Positions 35,993 through 45,664 of a stretch of DNA of 64,000 nt are shown piece by piece. Position 1 is the stretch's first letter. The number at the start of each line of letters is the position of its first letter. This DNA comes from Pseudomonas frederiksbergensis. Lineage in GTDB: Bacteria > Pseudomonadota > Gammaproteobacteria > Pseudomonadales > Pseudomonadaceae. The position numbers and the translations under genes were made by a program. The notes under the pieces were generated by a model. It searched no databases and was not told where the DNA came from. It saw only the letters and a program-made list of their open reading frames with translations. The DNA is taken from the NCBI RefSeq assembly GCF_003732275.1, contig NZ_MOBM01000010.1, positions 62,001 through 126,000 of the forward strand, read 5' to 3'.

Positions 35993-37027
35993 TCAGACCT
36001 CAGGCACACCTTTCTCCCAAGCCGACCAGTTCTGCAAAATCTCCTGCACCAACGGATTCCCCGTGCGGTACAGGTTCTCCAGCGCCGGCACAAAACCGCC
36101 CTGATCGGCGTATTTGAGCAAGTTATCCACCTCGCTCTGGCCCGGCGCCGGCCGGTCGAAGTCGGAACCGGCGCGCAGCACCGCCAGACGCCGGACATCC
36201 ACCAACCCCTCGCGGCTGGCGCGCAGCAGCGCCTCGTAGGTAGAGTTATCTTCCTGCTGAGTCGTGCAATAGACCCCTTCGTTATTGGTCAGCAGCTTGG
36301 TCCAGACTTCCGCCCGCTCACTCAACCGCGTCCCGGAAAACCAGGTATTGCCCGCCAGCGTGTCGCACTGGGTTACCACTGGCGGTTGATTGGCCGGCGC
36401 AGACGGATACTTCAAGCGCCATATCGCTGATTCCTTGCTCTCGCTCAGCTGGACCTTGTGGCTCAGGGCGAATGCCTTGGCCTGCAACTTCGGATTGAGT
36501 TCGAACACTTCAGTCTTGTAGTCCAGCGGCGGCTTTTCGTTCGGGCCTTTGGTGTTGATGCCCAGGTAACCGGTCGGCCAGTCTTTCGGCGCGTCCCGGG
36601 AATCCAGCTCCCACTGGGTGCCGAACTCCACCAGATAGTGCGCCCATGCGGTGGTGCCGATGGTGCCGTGGTGCGGGCTGATGCCGGCAATCCCGGCGAT
36701 CAGGAAGTAGCTTTTACGCAGGTCGAATTTCGGCGACAGCGCCAGGGCCAGGGTGGAGGCCGCCGCATTGGTCTGGCCCATGCCGGTGACCATCAGGCAC
36801 ACCTGTTGGGTGTTGCAGCGAATATTCGGGTACTCGGCGGACAGGCCCGGTACGCGCACTTCTTGCTTGAGCTCCAGGCGATCGATCCAGTTCTGCGCCT
36901 CGGGGGCGAACATGGTGATCAGCATCACTTTCGGCTGGATCGGGGCGTCGCCAGCCCACGCGGCGGAAGAGAGCAGGCTGCTGCAGGCCAGGCCCACGCA
37001 CAGGGAAAGACGGGTTATTGCCTTCAT
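35993..37027 (-). CDS. Periplasmic purine nucleoside permease-type protein (NUP family)
   Basis: 344 residues with a signal peptide ending SSAAWA. The NUP family core is clear: KVMLITMFAPEAQNWIDRL, the TGMGQTNAAASTLAL region, IAGIAGISPHHGTIGTTAWA, and DNSTYEALLRASREGLVD. These proteins resemble nucleoside phosphorylases in fold and are linked to purine nucleoside uptake. It lies 24 bp downstream of tsx in the same direction. A nucleoside entering through Tsx could be bound or processed by this protein in the periplasm. No inner-membrane nucleoside carrier is adjacent. Confidence 0.9.
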   Translation of the reverse strand: MKAITRLSLCVGLACSSLLSSAAWAGDAPIQPKVMLITMFAPEAQNWIDRLELKQEVRVPGLSAEYPNIRCNTQQVCLMVTGMGQTNAAASTLALALSPKFDLRKSYFLIAGIAGISPHHGTIGTTAWAHYLVEFGTQWELDSRDAPKDWPTGYLGINTKGPNEKPPLDYKTEVFELNPKLQAKAFALSHKVQLSESKESAIWRLKYPSAPANQPPVVTQCDTLAGNTWFSGTRLSERAEVWTKLLTNNEGVYCTTQQEDNSTYEALLRASREGLVDVRRLAVLRAGSDFDRPAPGQSEVDNLLKYADQGGFVPALENLYRTGNPLVQEILQNWSAWEKGVPEV

Positions 37028-37051
37028 AAAACCTCCTGATTCAAATGAGCC

Positions 37052-38008
37052 TTAAAACTGATAACCGACACCGGCGTAGTAGCCCCAGCCGTTGGAACGG
37101 GCGCGGAAGTCACCGTCGCCGAAATTCAACTCGCTGCCGTCATCCCAGTTGCCGCCGTTGTGGAAGTAACGGCCGACCAGGGTGAAACGCAAGTGGGTGA
37201 AGGCGTAGAGCAACACGTTGGTGGCCACGGTGGCATTGGCGGTGCGGGCCGGGTTGTCCTTGTGCAGGTCGGAGCCGAAGTCGAAGTTGGTGAAACCGAT
37301 GTAGGTCAACGAAGCGCCATTGCTGAAACTGCTGATGGGCACAATGTATTTGAGCTGGGCGCGGTAGCCATCCCACGAATATTCATTGCTGGCGCCATAG
37401 TTTTCCCACTGGTAACGGCCATAGAAGTTGGCCGACAGGTTGACCCGCGAATGGGTGTCGATGTCGGTGCCAAGGCCGCTGTACAGCGTGTTGGCGCGGT
37501 TGGCGCTGTTGCTGCCGTGGTCGTAGATCCAGTCGAACGCCACGTACCATTCCTTGAACGGCCCGACGGCCAGGCTGCGGCCGGCCAGGTAGTCGATGGA
37601 AATCCGCGGTTCGTGCTCCATGAACACCGGCGAGCCGTGGTCCCAGACACCTTTGTCATGGCTGTTGCCGATGTCGAAGATCTTCGGAATGTCGATGTAG
37701 CCGTACAACTCGAACGGCCCCTTGCGGCCGAAGTATTCATATTCCAGATAGATGTCGTCGGCCGGTTGCGGGCCGAAGCTGATGTCTTTGCTGCCGATGA
37801 TGGTCAGGTCCTGGTTGAACCAGTCCGACAGGTAGGCGCCTTTTTTCGGCGGACTGGCTTCAGGGCTGAGGGCTTCACCCTGGGCGGATTCTTCGGCGGT
37901 GGCCGGTTGGGCCAAAACGTGGCTGCTGAGTAGTCCTGTAACGCTGGCCAGCAGCAAGGAAACAGCAAGGGTGCGCGAACAAGTCACGCGGCTGGAGGTG
38001 CAATGCAT
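37052..38008 (-). CDS. tsx: Tsx-like nucleoside-specific outer-membrane channel
   Basis: 318 residues with a signal peptide ending SHVLA. The mature part is a 12-strand-type barrel (SDWFNQDLTIIGSKDISFGP, YLEYEYFGRKGPFELYGYID) ending in the outer-membrane signature YYAGVGYQF, with conserved aromatic nucleoside-slide residues. AGGGA lies 7 nt before the ATG at 38008. It is first in an operon with the NUP gene. A perfect 12-bp palindrome 85 bp upstream is a likely repressor site. Confidence 0.92.
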   Translation of the reverse strand: MHCTSSRVTCSRTLAVSLLLASVTGLLSSHVLAQPATAEESAQGEALSPEASPPKKGAYLSDWFNQDLTIIGSKDISFGPQPADDIYLEYEYFGRKGPFELYGYIDIPKIFDIGNSHDKGVWDHGSPVFMEHEPRISIDYLAGRSLAVGPFKEWYVAFDWIYDHGSNSANRANTLYSGLGTDIDTHSRVNLSANFYGRYQWENYGASNEYSWDGYRAQLKYIVPISSFSNGASLTYIGFTNFDFGSDLHKDNPARTANATVATNVLLYAFTHLRFTLVGRYFHNGGNWDDGSELNFGDGDFRARSNGWGYYAGVGYQF

Positions 38009-38092
38009 TAAAAGTCCCTTTTCGTGCGGATCGAAAGCCCGGTGGTGCGGGTCTGCGCGGTTAGGTGGCGAACAGGCCGGTATCGGCGACTC

Positions 38093-38104
38093 GCAAACGT
38101 TTGC
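38093..38104 (-). promoter_or_regulatory. LacI-family-like operator upstream of tsx
   Basis: GCAAACGTTTGC is a perfect palindrome with the central CG step and the AAACGTTT core typical of PurR/RbsR-type LacI repressors. It lies 85 bp upstream of the tsx start. The matching regulator is not in the window. Control by purines or ribose is inferred from the site and the genes it precedes. Confidence 0.65.
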
Positions 38105-38307
38105 ACAAGGCATACCAGTTTTGTTCAATTGGCTGAAAAATAGGGAGAATTGGTAGTTTTGCTGTCCTTTTGGTCAAGGAATTCGGGGGGATGAGCAGAA
38201 GGAGTGGAATTCAGGGCGAAGGGCATCAGGTAGGGATATGCACCAAAGTGGTGTCGACTGTCGGATGAGTCTCCCGATCTGTGGCAAGGATGGGCAAAGG
38301 AGTTTTG

Positions 38308-38335
38308 TGGAGAGGGGCAAGCCCCCCACGCCACA
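38308..38335. repeat. Type C half-repeat
   Basis: GTGGAGAGGGGCAAGCCCCC followed by CACGCCAC forms one short stem and lacks the second arm of the family. It lies within the 517-bp gap between tsx and selD; apart from this, the operator and the type B repeat, I see nothing in that gap. Confidence 0.55.
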
Positions 38336-38373
38336 ATGGATTGGATCGCTTATTCCTGCGGGCTGTGAAGACC

Positions 38374-38472
38374 CTGTAGGAGCTGCCGCAGGCTGCGATC
38401 TTTTGATCGTCGGGCAATTTTAAATCTGCTGAAGATCAAGATCAAAAGATCGCAGCCTTCGGCAGCTCCTAC
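38374..38472. repeat. Type B palindromic repeat
   Basis: TGTAGGAGCTGCCGCAGGCT and its inverted copy, extended by GCGATCTTTTGATC, about 50 bp ahead of selD. Confidence 0.88.
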
Positions 38473-38525
38473 GAAATGGGGTTGCTGTAGAATCCTCGGC
38501 ATTGACTTCACAAGGTGCATCCCCG

Positions 38526-39560
38526 ATGAGCGAGCCGATTCGTCTGACCCAATACAGCCATGGCGCAGGCTGTGGCTGCAAAATTTCGCCCCAGGTGCTG
38601 GAGGTGATTCTGGCCGGCAGCGGTGCGCAGAATCTGGACCCGAAACTCTGGGTCGGCAACGCCTCGCGCGATGATGCAGCGGTGTATGCCATTGACGAAG
38701 AACGCGGCGTGGTCTCGACCACTGACTTTTTCATGCCGATCGTCGACGATCCGTTCGACTTCGGCCGCATCGCCGCCACCAACGCCATCAGCGATATCTA
38801 CGCCATGGGGGGCGATCCGTTGATGGCGATTGCGATCCTCGGCTGGCCGGTCAATGTGCTGGCGCCGGAGATTGCCCGGGAAGTGATTCGCGGCGGGCGT
38901 TCGGTCTGCGACGAGGCGGGGATTCCACTGGCCGGTGGCCATTCCATCGACGCACCAGAGCCGATCTTCGGCCTGGCCGTGACCGGGCTGGTGGAAAAGC
39001 GCCACATGAAGCGCAATGACACCGCCACTGCCGGTTGCTTGCTGTACCTCACCAAACCCTTGGGCATCGGCATCCTCACCACGGCCGAGAAGAAAGGCAA
39101 GTTGCGCAATGCCGACATCGGCCTGGCGCGCGACTGGATGTGTACCCTGAACAAACCCGGTAGCCGTTTCGGCAAACTTGACGGCGTGACCGCAATGACC
39201 GACGTCACCGGTTTCGGCCTGCTCGGGCACTTGGTGGAAATGGCCGACGGCAGCAACGTGACCGCCCGCATCGAATATGACCGTGTGCCGCGCCTGCCGG
39301 GCGTCGAGTATTACCTCGATCAGGGCTGCGTACCCGGTGGCACGCTGCGAAATTTTGACAGTTACGCCAACAAGGTTGGCCGGCTCCAGGAGTTGCACAA
39401 ACGCGTGCTCTGCGACCCGCAGACCAGCGGCGGCCTGCTGATTGCAGTCACCCCTGAAGGTAACGAACAATTCATAAAAATAGCCGCCGAGCTTGGTCTG
39501 ACCCTTGAGCCGATCGGCGAACTGGTTGAGCGACAGACTAACGCGGTAGAGGTGTTTTGA
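38526..39560 (+). CDS. selD: Selenide, water dikinase
   Basis: 344 residues. The mobile N-terminal loop HGAGCGCKI carries Cys16 and Lys19, matching the essential Cys17/Lys20 of E. coli SelD. The AIR-synthase-like ATP fold follows ([66 protein letters not shown]). It makes selenophosphate from selenide and ATP. Its stop overlaps the selU start (TGATG), so the selenium is directed to tRNA modification. No selA or selB is in the window. Confidence 0.96.
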   Translation: MSEPIRLTQYSHGAGCGCKISPQVLEVILAGSGAQNLDPKLWVGNASRDDAAVYAIDEERGVVSTTDFFMPIVDDPFDFGRIAATNAISDIYAMGGDPLMAIAILGWPVNVLAPEIAREVIRGGRSVCDEAGIPLAGGHSIDAPEPIFGLAVTGLVEKRHMKRNDTATAGCLLYLTKPLGIGILTTAEKKGKLRNADIGLARDWMCTLNKPGSRFGKLDGVTAMTDVTGFGLLGHLVEMADGSNVTARIEYDRVPRLPGVEYYLDQGCVPGGTLRNFDSYANKVGRLQELHKRVLCDPQTSGGLLIAVTPEGNEQFIKIAAELGLTLEPIGELVERQTNAVEVF

Positions 39561-40663
39561 TGTCCATCGACGTCACCGATTACCGCGACATCTTTCTCAA
39601 CGACCGGCCGATGATGGATACCCGTGCGCCGGTCGAATTCCTCAAGGGCTCATTCCCTGGCGTGGTCAACCTCCCGCTGATGAATGACCTCGAGCGGCAA
39701 CGGATCGGCACTTGCTACAAGCAGCAAGGTCAGCAAGCGGCCATCACGCTGGGACATCAATTGGTGTCTGGCGAGATCAAGGCCGAGCGCATCCAGGCCT
39801 GGGCCGATTTTGCCCGGGCGCATCCAGATGGTTATTTGTATTGTTTTCGCGGCGGGCTGCGTTCGCAGATCGTTCAGCAATGGCTGAAGGACGAAGCGGG
39901 TATCGACTATCCGCGAGTCGGCGGCGGCTATAAGGCCATGCGCACCTTCTTGCTCGACACGCTCGATCAGGCCATTGCCCAGTGCGATTTCGTTTTGCTG
40001 GGCGGCATGACCGGCACCGGCAAGACCGAGGTGCTCACGCAATTGAGCAACGGGCTGGACCTTGAAGGCCACGCCCATCATCGCGGCTCCAGTTTCGGCA
40101 AGCGCGCCACCGGCCAACCCTCCAATATCGACTTTGAAAACCGCCTGGCCGTGGACGTGCTGAAGAAGCGCGCCCGCGGCATCGAACAGTTCGTGTTGGA
40201 AGACGAGAGCCGCGCGATCGGCAGTTGCGCCTTGCCGTTGCCGCTGTATCAGGGCATGCAGCAATTTCCGATGGTTTGGCTGGAAGACAGCCTGGAAGGG
40301 CGTGTCGAGCGGATCCTGCGCGATTACGTGGTGGACTTGTGCGCCGAGTTCATCGAAGTGCATGGCGATGAAGGTTTTGCACTGTTTTCCGAGCGTTTGC
40401 TGGCGAGCCTGAACAATGTCCAGAAACGTTTGGGCGGCGAACGTCATCAACGGATGTTGGCCTTGATGGAAGACGCGTTGGCAGAACAGGCGAACAGCGG
40501 TGCGGTGGACATGCACCGAGGCTGGATCGAAGGGTTGCTGCGAGAGTATTACGACCCGATGTATGCGTTTCAGCGGGAGAAGAAGGGGACGCGGATCGAG
40601 TTTGTGGGGGAGCGGGGGGCGGTGCTCGAATATCTGCGAGCGCGAGGCAAACACCCAGGGTGA
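39560..40663 (+). CDS. selU: tRNA 2-selenouridine synthase
   Basis: 367 residues: a rhodanese domain with catalytic C95 in [13 protein letters not shown], then a P-loop NTPase-like domain with Walker [10 protein letters not shown] (148-156). It replaces sulphur by selenium at the wobble uridine of Lys, Glu and Gln tRNAs, using selenophosphate from SelD. The ATG at 39560 overlaps the selD stop by one base; the in-frame TTG one codon earlier is not needed. A type A repeat follows. Confidence 0.95.
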   Translation: MSIDVTDYRDIFLNDRPMMDTRAPVEFLKGSFPGVVNLPLMNDLERQRIGTCYKQQGQQAAITLGHQLVSGEIKAERIQAWADFARAHPDGYLYCFRGGLRSQIVQQWLKDEAGIDYPRVGGGYKAMRTFLLDTLDQAIAQCDFVLLGGMTGTGKTEVLTQLSNGLDLEGHAHHRGSSFGKRATGQPSNIDFENRLAVDVLKKRARGIEQFVLEDESRAIGSCALPLPLYQGMQQFPMVWLEDSLEGRVERILRDYVVDLCAEFIEVHGDEGFALFSERLLASLNNVQKRLGGERHQRMLALMEDALAEQANSGAVDMHRGWIEGLLREYYDPMYAFQREKKGTRIEFVGERGAVLEYLRARGKHPG

Positions 40664-40682
40664 TGTTGTTTTTGCCGGCCCC

Positions 40683-40776
40683 ATCGCGAGCAGGCTCGCT
40701 CCCACACTGGATCTCGGTGGTACGCAAAGTCTGTGTTCACTGAAGATCAAATGTGGGAGCGAGCCTGCTCGCGATG
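40683..40776. repeat. Type A REP doublet
   Basis: CATCGCGAGCAGGCTCGCTC and inverted GGGAGCGAGCCTGCTCGCGA between the convergent selU and phosphatase genes. Confidence 0.9.
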
Positions 40777-40800
40777 AGGTCCTGACAGACGCTCGACCGC

Positions 40801-41487
40801 TTACGTCGGACAGGTCTCCTGACCGTTATTCAGCCCTTGCTTGTAGCTGTGGCTCTGCAGGCTGGCCTTGCCGTTGTGCCAGGTCAGCGTGAGTACATAC
40901 AGCGAGTCGTAGTCGCTGGATGCCCAGTCATCGGCGATGTTCTGTTTTTCGCCGACGGCTTCCTCGGCGACCTTGTTGATCAGCTCGGGCAGGTAGCCGT
41001 GAGACCAGGCCGTATAAATGACCGAGTTGTGATACTTGTCGTGCAGCAGTTCATCTGCCAGGTCGCTGGTGTCGTTGGCCGAGAAGTTGATGTTCACCGG
41101 CAAGCCGAGCTTGATTGCGCTGGGGCTGATGGTCATCAGGGGGCGGATGTAACTGTAGGAATTATCAAATTCGCCTTCCTCGACATTGCGCGTCGGGTTG
41201 GCGGCGAACACGTAGTTGGCCTTGCCGAATTTTTCCGGCAACAAGGTGGCCAGGTCGATGGCGCGATTCAGCCCCTGACAATTGAGCTGGCCCAGGCCGC
41301 CGGCGGGTTTTTCCGCGTGACGCAGGAACACCAGCGTCTGGGTGCCATCCGCCGGTTGGGCGCGGCTTTCACTGGACTCCAACGACAAAAACAACACGCC
41401 GGCCGCCAGCAGGGCAGGCAGGAAGATATAGGCGCGATGTTTGAAGCGTTGAGCGAATTTCAATGGATTCATCATCGAATAGGTCAT
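40801..41487 (-). CDS. Histidine phosphatase-family protein, exported or membrane-anchored
   Basis: 228 residues. An N-terminal hydrophobic helix (AYIFLPALLAAGVLFLSL) anchors or exports it. The phosphoglycerate-mutase-type motif is VFLRHAEKP (RHG variant RHA) and the second His is in TAWSHGYLPELI. The substrate is unknown; polyphosphate, sugar phosphate or phosphoprotein are all possible. The start may also be the ATG at 41475 or 41472, since no ribosome site is clearly best. Upstream, 41488-41722 shows no gene or motif. Confidence 0.82.
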   Translation of the reverse strand: MTYSMMNPLKFAQRFKHRAYIFLPALLAAGVLFLSLESSESRAQPADGTQTLVFLRHAEKPAGGLGQLNCQGLNRAIDLATLLPEKFGKANYVFAANPTRNVEEGEFDNSYSYIRPLMTISPSAIKLGLPVNINFSANDTSDLADELLHDKYHNSVIYTAWSHGYLPELINKVAEEAVGEKQNIADDWASSDYDSLYVLTLTWHNGKASLQSHSYKQGLNNGQETCPT

Positions 41488-41722
41488 CTTCAGCGTATTC
41501 GGTTAAGGCTGACAAACCTTCATCCGCCAGCTCCAGGCATCCGGGTGTTTTCCATGTCTTGACCCGGTCCGTTTCCTGCGGGGCAATGCTCAGAGTCTTC
41601 TGAAGCCCTTTGGTTCGATCTGAGTGAGGTGCCCGGCACTTTAGCGGCAACCTTGACCGGATTGGTGGAAAGCTTATCGACAGGATGTTGCGAATTTATG
41701 GACACGGCATACACCTTACCCT

Positions 41723-41817
41723 TTGTAGGAGCTGCCGAAGGCTGCGATTTGTTGATCTTTCTCTTCGGCACCCCCCTGACGGCGCCAAAAGATCGCAGCC
41801 TTCGGCAGCTCCTACAT
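41723..41817. repeat. Type B palindromic repeat
   Basis: TGTAGGAGCTGCCGAAGGCT and its inverted copy around a CG-rich centre containing TCGGCACCCCCCTGACGGCG, 37 bp ahead of the GST gene. Together with promoter DNA it fills the 367-bp gap. Confidence 0.88.
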
Positions 41818-41854
41818 TATGATCTTCAGTCCGATTTTCTCGTGGATGCCCCTT

Positions 41855-42562
41855 ATGACCGATTTGTCTGCATTCCCCATCACTCAAAAATGGCCGGCGC
41901 AGTACCCGGAGTGGATCCAGCTCTATTCCTTGCCAACGCCCAATGGCGTCAAGGTTTCGATCATGCTCGAGGAGATCGGGCTGCCCTACGAGCCGCATCG
42001 TGTGGGCTTCGAGACCAACGATCAGCTGTCTCCCGAATTTCTGTCGCTGAACCCCAATAACAAGATCCCGGCGATCCTCGACCCCCACGGTCCGGGGGAT
42101 CAACCGTTGGCATTGTTCGAGTCCGGGGCGATTCTGATTTACCTCGCGGACAAGAGCGGGCAACTGCTGGCGCAGGAATCGGCGGCGCGTTACGAGACCA
42201 TTCAGTGGCTGATGTTTCAGATGGGCGGTATCGGGCCGATGTTCGGCCAGCTCGGTTTTTTCAACAAATTCGCCGGCAAGGACTACGAAGACAAGCGTCC
42301 GCGTGATCGTTATGTCGAGGAAAGCAAGCGCTTGCTTCAGGTTCTTGATGGACGTCTGGAGGGGCGCGACTGGATCATGGGCGAGCGCTATACCATCGCC
42401 GACATTGCGACCTTTCCATGGGTGCGCAACCTGATCGGCTTCTATGAAGCCGGCGACTTGGTGGGCATCCGGAACTTCCCCAACGTCACCCGCGTACTGG
42501 AACGCTTCCTGGCAAGGCCGTCGGTGATTCGCGGACTGGAAATCCCCAAGCAACCCCTTTGA
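41855..42562 (+). CDS. Glutathione S-transferase, YfcG/YghU-like
   Basis: 235 residues. An N-terminal thioredoxin-like domain (IQLYSLPTPNGVKVSIMLEE, NPNNKIPAILDP, LFESGAILIYLADKSG) carries the glutathione-binding NKIPA and ESGAI motifs. The C-terminal helical domain has IQWLMFQMGGIGPMFGQ and GERYTIADIATFPWV. YfcG-type enzymes act as disulphide-bond reductases rather than classical transferases. The ATG at 41855 is chosen as the first Met of the conserved region; the ribosome site is weak and the ATG at 41846 is an alternative. Confidence 0.9.
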   Translation: MTDLSAFPITQKWPAQYPEWIQLYSLPTPNGVKVSIMLEEIGLPYEPHRVGFETNDQLSPEFLSLNPNNKIPAILDPHGPGDQPLALFESGAILIYLADKSGQLLAQESAARYETIQWLMFQMGGIGPMFGQLGFFNKFAGKDYEDKRPRDRYVEESKRLLQVLDGRLEGRDWIMGERYTIADIATFPWVRNLIGFYEAGDLVGIRNFPNVTRVLERFLARPSVIRGLEIPKQPL

Positions 42563-42578
42563 GTTATCGCACTGAACC

Positions 42579-42668
42579 TGTGGGAGCGGGCTTGCTCGCG
42601 AAAGCGGTGGGTCAGTCGACATCAATGTTGAATGATAGCCCGCCTTCGCGAGCAAGCCCGCTCCCACA
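42579..42668. repeat. Type A REP doublet
   Basis: TGTGGGAGCGGGCTTGCTCG and its inverted copy around a 40-bp spacer, between the GST and the convergent monooxygenase gene. Confidence 0.9.
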
Positions 42669-42691
42669 TTTGATCTTCAGTGGTCTCGGGT

Positions 42692-44221
42692 TCAGCCGAC
42701 GAAAGGCCGAATCCCACGGTCCCGGAAATACCGCTCGATCACTTTCGGATCGGCGCTGTACTCGGCAATCGCTACATAGGTATCCGGCCGCAGCAGGTAA
42801 AACCCGTTGCGCGCCAGCCCCACCGTTTCAAACACCGGTCGCCAGTCGAACACCTGCAACGGTAGGTGATGCTCGGTGCACCAGGCAATCATCTCATTGC
42901 TGGTCTCGCCATACACATGCACCTGCCAGGTCGGATTTTTCAGCGATTCGAAATTGTCCCCTTCGCCGTCGTGGGCCCAGGGCAGGCGATCACCTCCGTG
43001 AACATGACCTGCAACGCCCTCGCTCAGCGGCATGCCGCGATAGTTGAGGGTGGTCTGCGACACCGTGCGAAACATGAACTCCCGGGCCGCCTCAAACGAG
43101 ATCATTTTCGGGATCAAAAAGGGGGCCACGCGCATACGCACCATGTCAGCAATTGGCCCATCGGCCGTGACGAAACTGAAGACCCGATCGGTGGTGGCCA
43201 CCAGGCGCCGGGCAAAGGCGATGCGTTCGGTTTCATAACTGTCGAGCAGTTTGGGGGTGGCGCCGCCGCTCAATACTGTCGCGAGCTTCCAGGCCAGATT
43301 GATCGCATCGCCAATCCCGGTGTTCATGCCCTGGCCTCCCGCCGGGCTATGGACATGGGCGGCGTCACCCAACAGAAACGCGCGCCCGGTGCGAAAGTGA
43401 TCCGCAACCCGGTGATGCACGCGGTAGGTCGAGAACCAGTTCACCTGATCGATCTGCACCTTTAAATTCTCGATGGCCCGTCTGCTGACGTCTTCAAACT
43501 GGAGGGTTTCGGCGCGGTCGGCACGCTCGTCGCGAACCGTGCCGATCAGGCGGGCGCGACCTTCGTCGGACAAGGGGAAAATGGCGAGGAAGTCGGCTTC
43601 ATCAAGGTCCACATGCAGTTCACCGTTGAACGTGGGGCCACGAGCCTGCACATCGGCCACGTAGAAAATCTGCTGGTAGGTGCCGCCTGGAAAACCGGTG
43701 TCCAGCGTCTTGCGCACAATCGACCGGGCGCCGTCGCAGCCGGCGAGGTAACAGGCCTGGCAGGTTTCCTGCTGGCCATCGGGCAAGCGCAGCCGGGCGG
43801 TGATGCCGTCGCCGGTTTCCTCGAAGCTTTGCAGTTCGGTATCGCGCTCCACTTTAATACCGAAGGCCTCCAGGCGTTCGATCAGCAAGCGTTCGTGCTC
43901 ATCTTGCGGGTAGATTTCCAGAAACGCGTAGGGCGTCAGACCCTCGCCGATGGTGCTCAGCGGCAGGCGCGCGACGGGTTCGCCCTTGACCCAGAAATTC
44001 GCCGCGGCCACTTTATGGCCGTTTTGCACAACGGCGTCGCTGAGGTCGAGCTGGCTATACAGTTCAAGCGTTCGCGCCTGTACCGCCAGCGCACGCGAAG
44101 TGGTGCCGGGTTCCGACGTCTTGTCGATAATCCGCACCGCAATCCCCAGTTTGCTCAACCACAGCGCCAGTACCAGCCCGGTCGGGCCGGCGCCGATGAT
44201 CAGCACGTCGCTACGGTTCAT
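42692..44221 (-). CDS. FAD-dependent monooxygenase, phenol hydroxylase / TfdB-like
   Basis: 509 residues. Rossmann FAD motif VLIIGAGPTGLVLALWLSKLG at the N-terminus, the DG motif LAGCDGARSIVRKTL at about 160, and the GD motif FLLGDAAHVHSPAGGQGMNTG at about 280; a thioredoxin-like C-terminal region follows. Class A flavin hydroxylases of this kind use NADPH and oxygen on aromatic rings. The specific substrate is not visible. No ring-cleavage gene is adjacent, so it may serve detoxification. The neighbouring genes are unrelated. Confidence 0.9.
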   Translation of the reverse strand: MNRSDVLIIGAGPTGLVLALWLSKLGIAVRIIDKTSEPGTTSRALAVQARTLELYSQLDLSDAVVQNGHKVAAANFWVKGEPVARLPLSTIGEGLTPYAFLEIYPQDEHERLLIERLEAFGIKVERDTELQSFEETGDGITARLRLPDGQQETCQACYLAGCDGARSIVRKTLDTGFPGGTYQQIFYVADVQARGPTFNGELHVDLDEADFLAIFPLSDEGRARLIGTVRDERADRAETLQFEDVSRRAIENLKVQIDQVNWFSTYRVHHRVADHFRTGRAFLLGDAAHVHSPAGGQGMNTGIGDAINLAWKLATVLSGGATPKLLDSYETERIAFARRLVATTDRVFSFVTADGPIADMVRMRVAPFLIPKMISFEAAREFMFRTVSQTTLNYRGMPLSEGVAGHVHGGDRLPWAHDGEGDNFESLKNPTWQVHVYGETSNEMIAWCTEHHLPLQVFDWRPVFETVGLARNGFYLLRPDTYVAIAEYSADPKVIERYFRDRGIRPFVG

Positions 44222-44424
44222 GAGCCTGTCCTCCTCGGTATGTGGATCAAGTATGGTTCAGCCCGGATGCACCGGCCTCCCGGCTGCCCAACGGAAAACA
44301 CCCCCGTGTAGCAGCGCCACAGCGCTGCGGGGCAGGGGAACAGTCCGTGTCTGTCACAGTCATAGCCTGCGCCAGGCCATTGATCGTATGGTTAACCCGG
44401 CTCAACGGATTTTGATGGAGCATC

Positions 44425-45519
44425 ATGCAAGCCAATCGATTGATCATGAGCGTCGCGGCACTGTTGGTCCTCGCCGGTTGCGGTACCCAGCGCACTCAGG
44501 AACCGCCGGCCCGCGAACCTGCCGAGGTCAAGGCCGAGATCATGCGTCTGCTCCCGGCCAAGACAGCCGACCGCCAAGGCTGGGCCACGGACATCCACGC
44601 GGCATTTGCCGCGCAAAAGATTCCACCGACCACGCAAAACCTGTGTTCGGTACTCGCGGTCACTGAGCAGGAATCGACGTTTCAGGCTGATCCGCCGGTG
44701 CCGGGCCTGGGCAAGATCGCCCGGGACGAGATCGACCGCCGCGCCGCCAAGGCCCACATTCCCGGCCTGCTGGTGAGCGGTGCCTTGCAGGTAAGTTCGC
44801 CCAATGGCAAAAGTTACAGCACCCGGCTGAATGCCGCGCGCAGCGAAAAGGAACTCAGCGCGATTTTCGATGACTTCATCGGCATGGTGCCCATGGGGCG
44901 AACGCTGTTCGATGGTTTCAACCCGGTGCATACCGGTGGGCCGATGCAGGTCAGCATCGACTTCGCCGAGCAGCAGGCGCGGGATTATCCCTACCCGGTG
45001 GATGGCTCGATTCGCCGCGAAGTGTTCACGCGTCGCGGTGGCCTGTATTTCGGTATTGCCCACTTGCTTGGTTATCCCGTGAGCTACGAGCAGCCGCTGT
45101 ACCGCTTTGCCGATTTCAACGCCGGTTGGTACGCCAGCCGCAATGCCGCGTTTCAGAACGCGGTCAGTCGTGCGACCGGCATTGCGCTGGCGCTGGATGG
45201 CGATCTGGTGCGCTACGGCTCGATCATGCCCGGCACCACGGAACTGGCGGTACGCACCCTCGGCAAGCAATTGGACATGCGCAACCCGACCATTCGGGAC
45301 CAATTGGAGGAAGGTAAAGGTCTCGAATTCGAGGACACCAGGCTCTATCGGCGGGTTTTCGCCCTGGCCGAACAGGCTGAAGGCCGACCATTACCCCGGG
45401 CGGTGTTGCCGGGGATCGTGCTGCAAAGCCCGAAAATCACCCGCAAACTCACCACGGCGTGGTTCGCCAAGCGGGTCGATGAGCGTTATCAGCGCTGTAT
45501 GAAGCGCGCGGGGATGTAA
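44425..45519 (+). CDS. DUF1615 lipoprotein
   Basis: 364 residues with a lipoprotein signal peptide and lipobox LVLAGCGTQ (Cys about 19), so it is acylated and likely at the outer membrane. The mature part has conserved stretches CSVLAVTEQESTFQADPPVPG, MVPMGRTLFDGFNPVHTGGP and HLLGYPVSYEQPLYRFADF, typical of the DUF1615 family. The NxxE/EQES region is lysozyme-like in feel, but no function is established. It stands alone. Confidence 0.88.
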   Translation: MQANRLIMSVAALLVLAGCGTQRTQEPPAREPAEVKAEIMRLLPAKTADRQGWATDIHAAFAAQKIPPTTQNLCSVLAVTEQESTFQADPPVPGLGKIARDEIDRRAAKAHIPGLLVSGALQVSSPNGKSYSTRLNAARSEKELSAIFDDFIGMVPMGRTLFDGFNPVHTGGPMQVSIDFAEQQARDYPYPVDGSIRREVFTRRGGLYFGIAHLLGYPVSYEQPLYRFADFNAGWYASRNAAFQNAVSRATGIALALDGDLVRYGSIMPGTTELAVRTLGKQLDMRNPTIRDQLEEGKGLEFEDTRLYRRVFALAEQAEGRPLPRAVLPGIVLQSPKITRKLTTAWFAKRVDERYQRCMKRAGM

Positions 45520-45664
45520 CCGAACCTGATTACAACGACGGCCCTATGGGCCTGCTCGCGAAAGCGGTACTACATTTGACGGATGAATTGACTGGCCCAC
45601 CGCTTTGGCCGAGCGCAATCTTCGGTAGCTGCTACAAAGAGAGAGTCGCAGAGGAGATTTAGTC

